64,000 nt of DNA, from contig OZ253559.1 of assembly GCA_965262785.1 (NCBI GenBank), forward strand, positions 3,162,001 through 3,226,000, in the 5' to 3' direction. Within the stretch, counting starts at the first letter, position 1. The number at the start of each line of letters is the position of its first letter. The translations under genes were made by a program, and so were the position numbers. This document shows positions 18,780 to 27,737 of the stretch, in pieces. The notes under the pieces were generated by a model. It did not search any database. It saw only the letters and a list, made by a program, of their open reading frames with translations, and was not told the origin of the DNA. The stretch is from G965218495 sp965262785 (lineage in GTDB: Bacteria; Bacteroidota; Rhodothermia; Rhodothermales; Bin80).

Positions 18780-21700
18780 CCCGCAGCAGGGTCCCCGACG
18801 ACACTACCTCTCCGCGCACCGTGCGCGCCACTAGGCGATACGCATAAGCACCGGCTGGCAGGGCAGCTGCTCCACTTAAAGCCAATCTGTGACCTTTCCC
18901 GCCAGCCAAGTGCACGGCTGGCAGTTCCAACACAACCCGGCCCAGCATATCCATAACCGTCACCGCCACCTCCGCTGGCTCCTCAAGGTCAAACAGCAGA
19001 ACCGTGGAGCCCGAAAACGGATTCGGATAGTTGCCGTGCAAGGCCAGCTCGCTGGGCATCTCGTTCAACCCTTCGCGAGATGTCGGCGAAATCACTTCTA
19101 TCGCAAACAGCAGCGAATCCGACCTCGACGAAGCATCCGCCACCTTGTACGTATACGCTGACTGCGCAGTAACAACACTCGGAGTACCGCTCAGCGTACG
19201 GGAACCCGGATCAAACGATAGGCCGGCAGGCGGGGCCGGCGTAAGCGTATAGGAGTACGGGCTCGTGCCTCCGGTTGCTACAGGAAGAACGAGATCCGCA
19301 ATAGGCGCGTCCCTCTCGTATGTCTGGTCATCCACTGTCGCGGAAAAATGAACACCAGCAATCACTTCTATCGCAAACTGCAGCGAATCCGACACCGACG
19401 ATGCATCCGTCACCTTGTAGGAATACGTCGACTGCGCGGTAACCAGAGTCGGCGTCCCGCTCAGCTGGCGCGCGCCCGGATCAAACGACAGACCGGCAGG
19501 CGGGGCTGGCGCAAGCGTATAGGAATACGGACTTGTGCCGCCGGTTGCTTCAGGGAGGACGAGGTCTGCAATAGGCACGCCCCTCTGATACGTCTGGTCA
19601 TCTACGGTCATGGAAAAATGAACGCTGGCAGTCACTTCTATCGCAAACTGCAGCGAATCCGACTCCGACAAAGCATCCGTCACCTTGTAGGTATACGCTG
19701 ACTGGGCGGTAACAGCACTCGGCGTGCCGCTCAGCGTACGCGTGCCCGGATCAAACGAAAGGCCGGCAGGTGGGGCCGGCGCAAGCGTATAGGAATACGG
19801 ACTCGTGCCGCCAGATGCTTCAGGAAGGACGAGGTCTGCAATCGGCAAGCCCCTCTCGTATGTCTGGTCACCAACGGTGAGGGAAAATCGGACACCGGCA
19901 ATCACTTCTATCGCGAATAGCAGCGAATCCGACTCCGAAGCTGCATCCGTCACCTTGTACGTATAGGTTGTTTGCACGGTAACGGCACTCGGTGTGCCGC
20001 TTAGGGTACGCGTGCCCGGATCAAACGACAGGCCGGCGGGTGGGGCCGGCGCAAGCGTATAGGAATACGGGCTCGCGCCGCCGGTTGCTTCAGGAAGGAC
20101 GAGATCCACAATAGCCACACCAGTCCTGTATGTCTGGTCATCGAGAATGACGGAAAAGTAGACGCCGCCTGTTACTTCAATGGTGAATTGCAGCGAATCC
20201 GACTCCGACGATGCATCTGTCACCTTGTACGTGTAGGTTGATCGCGCGGTAACGTCAGTCGGCGTGCCGCTTAGCGTACGCGTTCCTGTATCAAACGAAA
20301 GGCCGGCAGGTGGAGCAGGCGCAAGCGTATAGGAATACGGACTCGTGCCGCCGGTTGCTTCAGGAAGGACAAAATCTACAATCGGCAAGCCCCTCTCGTA
20401 TGTCTGGTCACCGACGGCGGCGGAGAAACGGACGCCGCCAATCACCTCTATCGTGAACTGCAGCGAAGCCGACTCCGAAGCTGCATCCGTCACCTTGTAC
20501 GTATAGGTCGTTTGCGTGGTGACGTCAGTCGGCGTGCCGCTCAGCGTATGCGTTCCTGTATCAAACGAAAGGCCGGCAGGTGGAGCAGGCGCTAGCGTAT
20601 AGGAATACGGACTCATGCCGCCGGCTGCTTCGGGTAGGACGAGGTCTGCAATAGGTATGCCTCTCTCGTACGTCTGGTCATCGACGGTAATGGAAAAATG
20701 GACGCCGGCAGTCACTTCTATCGTAAACTGCAGCGAAGCAGATGCCGCAGATGCATCCGTCACCCTGTATGTGTACAGTGTTTTCGTGGCGGAGCCACTC
20801 GGCGTGCCGCTTAGCGTACGGGTGCTCGGATCAAACGATAAGCCGGCAGGTGGAGCAGGCGCAAGCGAATAGGAGTACGGACTCGTGCCGCCGGTTGCTT
20901 CAGGAAGGACGAGGTCTGCAATAAGCACGCCCCTCTCATACGCCTGGTCATCAACGGTGACGGAAAAATGGACGCCGCCACAAACTGCACCAATCCAATT
21001 CTGGACGGTGCTTAACCATGCCTGGAATGCAGCGTCTTCTGGTGCGCAGAGAGATTGGCCTTCAAAATAAAACTCATCCAAATTGGTCAGCTGCATAAAG
21101 CTCCGCGGCAGCTTCCCCGTAAAAGCGTTGTTTCTCAGACTCAGATATGTTAGCTGCGAGAGGTTGCCTAGCTCGCCGGGAATCTCGCCAGTTAGCAAGT
21201 TGTTGGGAAAAACCAGAATCTCCAACTGCGAGAGATTACCTATCTCTTTGGGTATCCCGCCAGATAACGAGTTAGCAGCTAGCCCCAGCGCTTTCAGTTG
21301 CTTTAGGTCGCCCAACTCGGCTGGAATTTCGCCAGATAACACGTTAGCGCCAAGCCCCAACAACTCTAGGCGCGAGAGATCACCCAACTCGGTGGGGATT
21401 TCGCCAGATAGTGCATTCCTAGAGAGTCGCAATGACTGCAGCTGAGTAAGAGTGCCCAGTACGGCTGGGATCTCGCCAGTCAGCGTATTTTCATGAAGCC
21501 ACAGTAACTCCAGCTGCGAAAGGTCACCTAGTTCGGCTGGAATGCTGCCAGAAAGCGAGTTTCCATGAAGCCACAAAACCTCCAGCTGCAAAAGGTCACC
21601 CAGTTCGGCTGGAATGCTGCCAGAAAGCGAGTTTTTCGCCAGCGTCAGCGACTCCAGCTGCGACAGGACAGCCAACTCTGCAGGAATCTCGCCAGATAAC

Positions 21701-23835
21701 GAGTTTTCGTCAAGCCACAACAGCTTCAGCTGCGAGAGACTACCCAACTCTGCAGGAATCTCGCCAGATAACGAGTTTTCGTCAAGCCAAAGCCACCACA
21801 GCTGCGAGGCATTGTCCAATTCGGAAGGAATGTCTCCCGTAAGCGAATTGAATGGCAAGAAAAGCCGCTCAAGCGAAGAGAGATCGCCAATCTCACCCGG
21901 TAAGGACCCGCTCAGATTATTGGACGCCAGAATTAAGCCTTCGAAAAGTCCGTCATCCAAGCTAACTCCATACCACTGCTCCAACTCTTCTAACGTGGGC
22001 ACGCTTGAGACATCCCAGTTCGTATTGTCATGCCAGTTGTCACCGCCGGTAGCCTCGTACAGGGCGGTCAGCGAAGCGTGAACGGAATCGAGCGAATTGT
22101 TGATGTCCATAGCCAGCAGGTCCGGCGTATCCTCCAGTGCTCCGTCGCTGATACGAGTGAAAAACCGCAGTCGTCTATGCAGAGGGGCATCGGAGGCTAC
22201 GGTGAATTCGAAGGAAACGTCGGTTGAGCCACCGCTGCTCAGCGAGCCGACCTGTACTTCAGACTCCGTCATATCGATGAACGGATAAGTCTCTTCGGTT
22301 ATCAGGCCAACCGTCAACTGCTGTGCGGAGGACAGATAGTTGACGAATTCCACCTTGACAGTCACCTGGTCTCCTGAAGCGATCGAGCCGTCGCCGTCAC
22401 TGTCTGTCCAGGACCAGTCCCTGACCCGCACGCTCGGGAGGCTCGGCGAATTCACCGAAGCTGAGGCATTCACAAACCCTCGCCCCAGCTGGCCTGCATA
22501 GGATGGATTCTCCGCATCCAGGTTCTCGCTGGCCATTCGCACTTGCTCCCGTAGCGCGTCCGCACCGATACCCGGAAACTTGGTCTTCACCAGCGCAGCC
22601 ACGCCGGCCACCAGCGGGGAGGCAAATGATGTGCCGCTCCGAGTTTCGTATTTGTCGTCAGGGACCGTGACATTGATCGATACGCCAGGCGCAAAAACGC
22701 TCACTGTCCGCCCATAGTTTGAGCCAGCAGACTTGATGCCCGAGTCCTTTAGGGTTGCTCCGACAGAGAGCGCGCGCGGATGATAGGCAGGATAGAAGAC
22801 GCTATAGTCAATATTCGAATTTGCATTGCCCGCAGAAGTCACCAACACTGCCCCCATGTCGGTAATCAAATCCACGACCTGATTACCGGACTGGGATGTT
22901 CCGGCACTGCCCCAGCTCGCATTTATGATGTCTGCTCCGTTTGCGGCAGCATAGAGCAAGCCTTCATGGGCGTAACAGATAACGCGGTCAGAAGTCTGAC
23001 AACCCGCATTGATGTGCATAAGCTGGGCATTCCAGGCCGCGCCGGCGATGCCGGTTCCATTGTCCGTCACGGCGCTCGCCGCGCCAGCAACGGCTGTGCC
23101 ATGCTCGGCATTTCTTGGCGTGGCTGGCAGCCCGGACGGGTCGTTGTCCTGATCATCGCCATTGGCAAGATTGATGCCGTGAACATCATCTATGAAGCCA
23201 TTGTTATCGTCATCAATGCCGTTATCGGCGATCTCATTGGGGTTGGTCCAGACGTTGGCAACAAGGTCTTCATGTTGCCAATCTGCACCCCCATCCACGA
23301 TTGCTATCACAACCGGCGGATTGCCATCCGCCCCCTTAACCTCATTCCATGCATCCGGCAGCCGCATTTGGTTCAGGTGCGTCTGTTCGCTGAATAGTGC
23401 ATCGTTGGGATCGGTGGAATTCCTGATATCTGAGTCTATAATTCGGTTAGTAGCGACTGGCTCGGCATAGACCACGCCTGTAGTTGCTCCCAGCACCTTG
23501 GCTACGCGTTGGGGCTCAACTTCGGCGGAGTAACGTACATAGTAGGTCCGGCGGAGAGCCTCCAGATTCCGAGCAGTCTTGGGGTTCGGCCGTATGTAGT
23601 CCAGAAACGGAAACGCGCGTGTGATCTGGTGCACCTGATAGAGGGCCGCCCTCCTATCAAAGACTTGCAGCCCGGTCTTGGCAGCCCCTGCCGCAACATG
23701 TGTGCCTGATTCAAATTGTACGACTACGACCTGGGGTTGCCAGGTGGGCTCTGAGGCGGTCATGTCTGCCTGCGCGTGTGCCACGGTAGGCGCAGCGAGT
23801 AGCGCTAGGGCGTATGCTCTCCAGCTGCGCGGCAT
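18772..23835 (-). CDS. Secreted S8 subtilase with LRR and Ig-like repeats and T9SS tail (gene 2)
   Basis: A 1,687-residue secreted protease, the intact paralog of the split gene 1. The start is placed at 23835, where a signal peptide begins (MPRSWRAYALALLAAPTVAHAQ); an in-frame upstream Met at 23970 would put 45 unlikely residues in front. The S8 triad is in AIVDGGADWQHED (Asp), AEHGTAVAGAAS (His) and SGTSFASPLVAG (Ser), with the oxyanion Asn in INASWG. Twelve 24-residue LRR units follow, then seven 90-residue Ig-like repeats and a C-terminal T9SS type A sorting domain (ELALHGNYPNPFSGSTVLLF). Predicted location is the cell surface or medium. The substrate is unknown; LRR and Ig-like parts suggest binding to a polymer or another cell. 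Confidence 0.93.
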   Translation of the reverse strand: MPRSWRAYALALLAAPTVAHAQADMTASEPTWQPQVVVVQFESGTHVAAGAAKTGLQVFDRRAALYQVHQITRAFPFLDYIRPNPKTARNLEALRRTYYVRYSAEVEPQRVAKVLGATTGVVYAEPVATNRIIDSDIRNSTDPNDALFSEQTHLNQMRLPDAWNEVKGADGNPPVVIAIVDGGADWQHEDLVANVWTNPNEIADNGIDDDNNGFIDDVHGINLANGDDQDNDPSGLPATPRNAEHGTAVAGAASAVTDNGTGIAGAAWNAQLMHINAGCQTSDRVICYAHEGLLYAAANGADIINASWGSAGTSQSGNQVVDLITDMGAVLVTSAGNANSNIDYSVFYPAYHPRALSVGATLKDSGIKSAGSNYGRTVSVFAPGVSINVTVPDDKYETRSGTSFASPLVAGVAALVKTKFPGIGADALREQVRMASENLDAENPSYAGQLGRGFVNASASVNSPSLPSVRVRDWSWTDSDGDGSIASGDQVTVKVEFVNYLSSAQQLTVGLITEETYPFIDMTESEVQVGSLSSGGSTDVSFEFTVASDAPLHRRLRFFTRISDGALEDTPDLLAMDINNSLDSVHASLTALYEATGGDNWHDNTNWDVSSVPTLEELEQWYGVSLDDGLFEGLILASNNLSGSLPGEIGDLSSLERLFLPFNSLTGDIPSELDNASQLWWLWLDENSLSGEIPAELGSLSQLKLLWLDENSLSGEIPAELAVLSQLESLTLAKNSLSGSIPAELGDLLQLEVLWLHGNSLSGSIPAELGDLSQLELLWLHENTLTGEIPAVLGTLTQLQSLRLSRNALSGEIPTELGDLSRLELLGLGANVLSGEIPAELGDLKQLKALGLAANSLSGGIPKEIGNLSQLEILVFPNNLLTGEIPGELGNLSQLTYLSLRNNAFTGKLPRSFMQLTNLDEFYFEGQSLCAPEDAAFQAWLSTVQNWIGAVCGGVHFSVTVDDQAYERGVLIADLVLPEATGGTSPYSYSLAPAPPAGLSFDPSTRTLSGTPSGSATKTLYTYRVTDASAASASLQFTIEVTAGVHFSITVDDQTYERGIPIADLVLPEAAGGMSPYSYTLAPAPPAGLSFDTGTHTLSGTPTDVTTQTTYTYKVTDAASESASLQFTIEVIGGVRFSAAVGDQTYERGLPIVDFVLPEATGGTSPYSYTLAPAPPAGLSFDTGTRTLSGTPTDVTARSTYTYKVTDASSESDSLQFTIEVTGGVYFSVILDDQTYRTGVAIVDLVLPEATGGASPYSYTLAPAPPAGLSFDPGTRTLSGTPSAVTVQTTYTYKVTDAASESDSLLFAIEVIAGVRFSLTVGDQTYERGLPIADLVLPEASGGTSPYSYTLAPAPPAGLSFDPGTRTLSGTPSAVTAQSAYTYKVTDALSESDSLQFAIEVTASVHFSMTVDDQTYQRGVPIADLVLPEATGGTSPYSYTLAPAPPAGLSFDPGARQLSGTPTLVTAQSTYSYKVTDASSVSDSLQFAIEVIAGVHFSATVDDQTYERDAPIADLVLPVATGGTSPYSYTLTPAPPAGLSFDPGSRTLSGTPSVVTAQSAYTYKVADASSRSDSLLFAIEVISPTSREGLNEMPSELALHGNYPNPFSGSTVLLFDLEEPAEVAVTVMDMLGRVVLELPAVHLAGGKGHRLALSGAAALPAGAYAYRLVARTVRGEVVSSGTLLRVK
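19050..20987 (-). repeat. Tandem 270-bp Ig-like repeats in subtilase gene 2 (seven units)
   Basis: The same 270-bp unit as in gene 1, with anchors near 19341, 19611, 19881, 20151, 20421, 20691 and 20961. Units are more diverged from each other than in gene 1; one has DDQTYRTGVAIVDL in place of DDQTYERG.PIADL. The gene 2 unit near 20640-20760 is almost identical in DNA to units of gene 1, which suggests exchange between the two genes. Confidence 0.92.
21065..21920 (-). repeat. LRR array in subtilase gene 2 (twelve 24-residue units)
   Basis: Twelve leucine-rich units with 72-bp spacing and the consensus LSGEIPAELG.LSQLE.L.L..N. Some adjacent units are nearly identical, such as the two containing LWLDENSLSGEIPAEL. 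Gene 1 has only seven. Confidence 0.88.
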
Positions 23836-24522
23836 GATCTGGCAACAATTCGTGAATGAGACCAGGTTTGCAACTACGGACCTGTCGCCCGTTCTGTCGT
23901 TGCAAACACAGGCACATGCTAAAGAAACTAATAAACCCAAACCAAATTGGTCAATTTGCGGGGTACACAATATGCATGGTTACATTTCCTGCCTGTAGCA
24001 AACCAGCGCGCTCCCGCCTGCCAGGCTCTCCTTTACTTCCGCCGTTCCCAAGTTTTAGCCTCGGCGTGCGAAGCGCTGCAGATTTAGGATTGACTTAGCT
24101 CTACACACCCGCGCTACTTTGTCAAGCTCCGCCCGTGGGCGCTCATCCTGCACGTCCACCATCTCCTGGCTTCGCCCTTGATTACTTCCTGGCACGACAG
24201 GAACCCGTGCCAGCCATCTCGAGGAAGTCGGCGTTGTGGCGGACGCTGGCCCACATGTATTGCCAGATGATGCGAACTATTTGGACGGAGTTCCCCGATT
24301 CGAAGCTTTTGCGTTTCTGTAGAACAAGCTCCTGGGCGCTTGCACGTAAGTGCCCATATTGCCGGCCAAGCACAGTGTGCCAGTTAGGTTATCGAAAAGC
24401 CAAAGGCGAGCAGCCAGCTGCATGTGCGCCGAGGTGTTGCCCGCAAAACCCTTGGCGGCATTGCTCTGGAGTCTACTCGGCCCTCAATACGCGCCGTGCG
24501 GAGGGTGCCATTGTCCGGGACG
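23836..24522. other. Gene-free interval upstream of subtilase gene 2
   Basis: About 690 bp with no gene I can support; it includes the probable 5' region of subtilase gene 2 and the end of sbcB. Open frames on both strands overlap each other and match no family I recognise. Confidence 0.5.
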
Positions 24523-25944
24523 CTAGTCCCCCAGCTTCGCCTGCACACTCTTGCCGAACGCTTCCAAGTCGTCCAGCAGCTCTCGTTTGTGCTGGGCAAG
24601 CAGTGGATCCTGCCGTTTCGTCGCAATGTCCCGCGTATAGCGCTGAATTGCCGAAAGTCCTTCTTGATCCTTCTCCAGAAGGATCCTCCGCCTACAGTGG
24701 TCGCGCCATCGCCTCGCATCTCGCCGGGACAGGGACCCCGGGAAGTTCCGCGCGCGGAACCTAAAAACCAGTTCCGGGAGCCGCTGGTCTTCGAATGGGC
24801 TTCTTTCCCAGCGGTCACTTGGCTCAGCTGTAGACTTCAGAATGTCATCCAACGTCTTCCTATCCCGATCGCCGATGAATCGGTCGTATAGCGCCACATC
24901 AACGTCTTCATCATGTACTCTTTGCCAGCGCCCTTCGAAGGCTTTCTGCACGCGGCGCGCGAAGCCGGGGTTTGCTCGCAACAGCCTGTGGCGCTGCCGG
25001 AGCACGTCCAGGCTTAAGTTCACCCGTTCGAATGCCGCGACTGACTTGGCCGTCACTGGCCCATTGATGTCACAATGGCGCACAAAAGGTGCAGCATTCA
25101 GCTTGATCTTGCAAAGCGCGTTCGCGCCCACGCTTCCCGAAGTCAGCAGATCCTCGTCTGGAATATCGAAAATGAGGCTGTGAGGGTCAAAAGACAGATC
25201 GAAAGCATACATGCGCCCTTTGTCATCGGTGCAAAGCCTCGCCATTATCGTTGCATTCAGCCGCCGCCAAAGAACCGAGCCAGAGACATAGATAAAGGTG
25301 TCTTGCGTCTCGGCCGCTGTGGCACGCTTGTCCGTAAGGCGCAGGTACTCTTCAAACAGGTCGGGATGCCTTTCCCTCATTAGCCTTGCCAGGCCCAACG
25401 TGGCCTGCACGTCCGAATGTGCCTGGTGAGGTGCCCACTGGCGCACGTTATTCGCCCTTGCGAGATCAGCCAGCTTAAACGAAGGTCGACCGTCTTCTGC
25501 GCGGCACCACGCAAAGGATCCCCTACGGAATGCAAAGGCCATCCGGAATAGATCTATGACGTCCCACCTCGCATTGCCATTAGCCCAATGCCAGCGGTAC
25601 GGGTCCCGCAAGTTGCGGTATAATAGGAACCGCACAACCTCGTGGTCGAACTTCATGGCGTTGAATCCAACCGCACACGTATTCTCCCGAGACAGCAGGC
25701 CGTGGATTTCGGTGGCAAACTCGTGTTCGGTCTTACCCAATGCCTCCGCCCTCTGGGGCGAAATGCCGTGAACCAAGCAGGCTCGGACTTCGGGCAGTTG
25801 GTCCAGAACCGGATGGCAGTACAAGAGCTGTTCGGGCTCTATCTCATTCAGCTCGTCGTCGGTACGCACCCCCGCGAATTGCACAGGTCTAGCCGAACGT
25901 GCACTTGCACCGAACGTTTCGAAGTCATACCAGAAGTACTGCAT
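24523..25944 (-). CDS. sbcB: Exodeoxyribonuclease I
   Basis: A 473-residue DnaQ-fold 3'-5' exonuclease acting on single-stranded DNA in recombination and mismatch repair. The N-terminal exonuclease motif I is YDFETFG (D7, E9). It is followed by RPVQFAGVRTD, the LVHGISPQ segment, motif II in CAVGFNAMKFDHEVVRFLLYRN, and motif III in the ARANNVRQWAPHQAHSDVQATLGLARLM stretch with the catalytic His and Asp. The extended C-terminal ExoI domain is present. The layout is colinear with E. coli SbcB, and length is normal. An AddB-like recombination nuclease elsewhere in the window (50715-51813) is broken. Confidence 0.93.
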   Translation of the reverse strand: MQYFWYDFETFGASARSARPVQFAGVRTDDELNEIEPEQLLYCHPVLDQLPEVRACLVHGISPQRAEALGKTEHEFATEIHGLLSRENTCAVGFNAMKFDHEVVRFLLYRNLRDPYRWHWANGNARWDVIDLFRMAFAFRRGSFAWCRAEDGRPSFKLADLARANNVRQWAPHQAHSDVQATLGLARLMRERHPDLFEEYLRLTDKRATAAETQDTFIYVSGSVLWRRLNATIMARLCTDDKGRMYAFDLSFDPHSLIFDIPDEDLLTSGSVGANALCKIKLNAAPFVRHCDINGPVTAKSVAAFERVNLSLDVLRQRHRLLRANPGFARRVQKAFEGRWQRVHDEDVDVALYDRFIGDRDRKTLDDILKSTAEPSDRWERSPFEDQRLPELVFRFRARNFPGSLSRRDARRWRDHCRRRILLEKDQEGLSAIQRYTRDIATKRQDPLLAQHKRELLDDLEAFGKSVQAKLGD

Positions 25945-26154
25945 AGGGGCTTTCCCTACCGGATTGGCTCGTGTAGAGACTCATGTAGGCCGCCATTCTA
26001 GCTCAAGCGGCCAAATCCGTAACGGGCTAAATTCCACAATCTTAACAAGGCCAGTACGCGGCACGGTAAAGCCGTAACAGCAGTAGTTGAGCGACAACGA
26101 TGCCAAACCAATGCAACGTACTGGACTCTTCCCAAGATGCGTTGAAATACAACG

Positions 26155-27594
26155 CTACTCCGGTCTGCGCACAATGCCACCTGTATAGGGCTGGAAGTCA
26201 AACATCCCTCCCTGCCCAATAGCGCGCGGATCGCCGGATTCGTGCAGCACTCCCATCAGCTTATTCCATAGAGCCCGCTTGGCGTCGGAGTATGCCGGAT
26301 CCAGGGACACGTTGACCAGCTGATGCGGGTCTGCATCGAGGTCGTATAACTCTTCGCCAGGCCGCTTGGCAAATGAAAGGTTGAACAACACTTCGTAGTT
26401 GTCAGCACCTTCAACCAAAACGTGCTTGGTCGGGCTGGCATCTATGTCGCTGTACCACGCTCCATGCCAAAAAGCACTTTCATCGTTGGGCGTACCACTT
26501 GGCCAGCGCTCCGGCGTAAAGTTGTGGATGTACAGGAAGTCGTCCGTGCGCACGGCGCGCATCGGATAGCCACCCCCGATGGGAGTCTCCTGGGCCGGTG
26601 TATGCCGCTCTCTGCCAAAATAGATAGCACTGCGCGTGGAGTCGATCCAACCAGAGGACGTGGCCTTCAGCTGGGGGAGCAGACTCTTGCCTGTCATGAC
26701 GTCAGGCACGGGCACTCCGGCTGACTCCAGAAATGTGGGTGCCAGATCAGTCAAACTCACCAGGTCGGACACGTGGCGACCGCCAGGAAATTCGCCGGGT
26801 AGCCGGACGATGAGTGGCACGCGGACACCCAGGTCATATAGGTTTCCTTTCGCGCGCGGGAATGGCATCCCATTGTCGCTCGTGATCACAACCATGGTCC
26901 GGTCCAATTCACCAGCCTCAGATACTATGTCCAAGAGCTCTCCCAGTTCACGGTCTATGCGCTGCACTTCAAAGTAGTAGTCTGCGATGTCGCTGTGCAC
27001 TTCCGGGACATCGGGAAATGCTGCAGGCACCGCAACGCTATCCAGCTGGATACCGCTGCGTGCGCCCGATCCAGGGTCATATTCCCGGTGCGGATCATAC
27101 GTACCAAACCAAAAGCTGAATGGCTGCCCGGCGCCGCGCGCTTCAAGAAACGCTTCAAAGGAGTCGTAGCGGTCTCCAGCGGGGTTGCGCGGCCGGTCAC
27201 CTAGCCGGCCTGGTCCCCATCCCTTACGCACGTACCCTACGTGGTACCCGGACTCTTCCAGCAGATCAGTGTATACCGGATGCTGCGCGGCAAGCGGCCC
27301 GTACAGGTTGCCGCCCTCGCCGAGCCGCCAAAACCACTGTCCGGTCAGCACCGAGGCGCGCGATGGCGTGCAAGAAGGCGACGACACATAAGCGTGGTCA
27401 AATACGACCCCATCCAGGGCCACGCGATCTATGTTGGGCGTTGCCACCACCCGATCGCCGTACGCGCCCGCATGCAGCCAACTCCAGTCGTCGGCCATGA
27501 CAAAAAGAATATTGGGGCGCTCCTCTTGGGGAGAGGCTCCGGAAAGCAGGGGGAGAACCGCCAAGACAAATAGGTACCTCATTGTTTTAGGCAT
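26155..27594 (-). CDS. Secreted sulfatase (formylglycine-dependent)
   Basis: A 479-residue sulfatase of the alkaline-phosphatase superfamily, hydrolysing sulfate esters, probably on algal or other polysaccharides or glycosaminoglycans (substrate inferred, not shown). A short signal peptide is followed by RPNILFVMADDWSW with the metal-binding Asp pair at 35-36. The CxPxR maturation motif is SPSCTPSRASVLTG, where C75 becomes formylglycine. Metal-binding ITSDNGMPFPRAKGN occurs later, and VPLIVRLPG and LTDLAPTFLESAGV are also typical. No polysaccharide-utilisation genes are adjacent. A separate anaerobic or FGE-type maturase must be encoded outside the window. It is divergent from glnN, with 143 bp between. 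Confidence 0.93.
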   Translation of the reverse strand: MPKTMRYLFVLAVLPLLSGASPQEERPNILFVMADDWSWLHAGAYGDRVVATPNIDRVALDGVVFDHAYVSSPSCTPSRASVLTGQWFWRLGEGGNLYGPLAAQHPVYTDLLEESGYHVGYVRKGWGPGRLGDRPRNPAGDRYDSFEAFLEARGAGQPFSFWFGTYDPHREYDPGSGARSGIQLDSVAVPAAFPDVPEVHSDIADYYFEVQRIDRELGELLDIVSEAGELDRTMVVITSDNGMPFPRAKGNLYDLGVRVPLIVRLPGEFPGGRHVSDLVSLTDLAPTFLESAGVPVPDVMTGKSLLPQLKATSSGWIDSTRSAIYFGRERHTPAQETPIGGGYPMRAVRTDDFLYIHNFTPERWPSGTPNDESAFWHGAWYSDIDASPTKHVLVEGADNYEVLFNLSFAKRPGEELYDLDADPHQLVNVSLDPAYSDAKRALWNKLMGVLHESGDPRAIGQGGMFDFQPYTGGIVRRPE

Positions 27595-27737
27595 TGATGG
27601 CTGCAGGGCACGGATAGACTAGGAAAATATACTGTGAGAGTTTATTGTCAAATGCCGCTCCAGACGCGCAAACTCCGAAGAAAAAAGTTATTTTCCCCGC
27701 GGTTTGACCTCCACTGCCACAATACCCTATTGCACCC

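Noticed and set aside
24135..24891. Plus-strand frames at the end of sbcB
   Set aside because: They overlap the clear exonuclease I gene on the other strand or one another and show no family motif.
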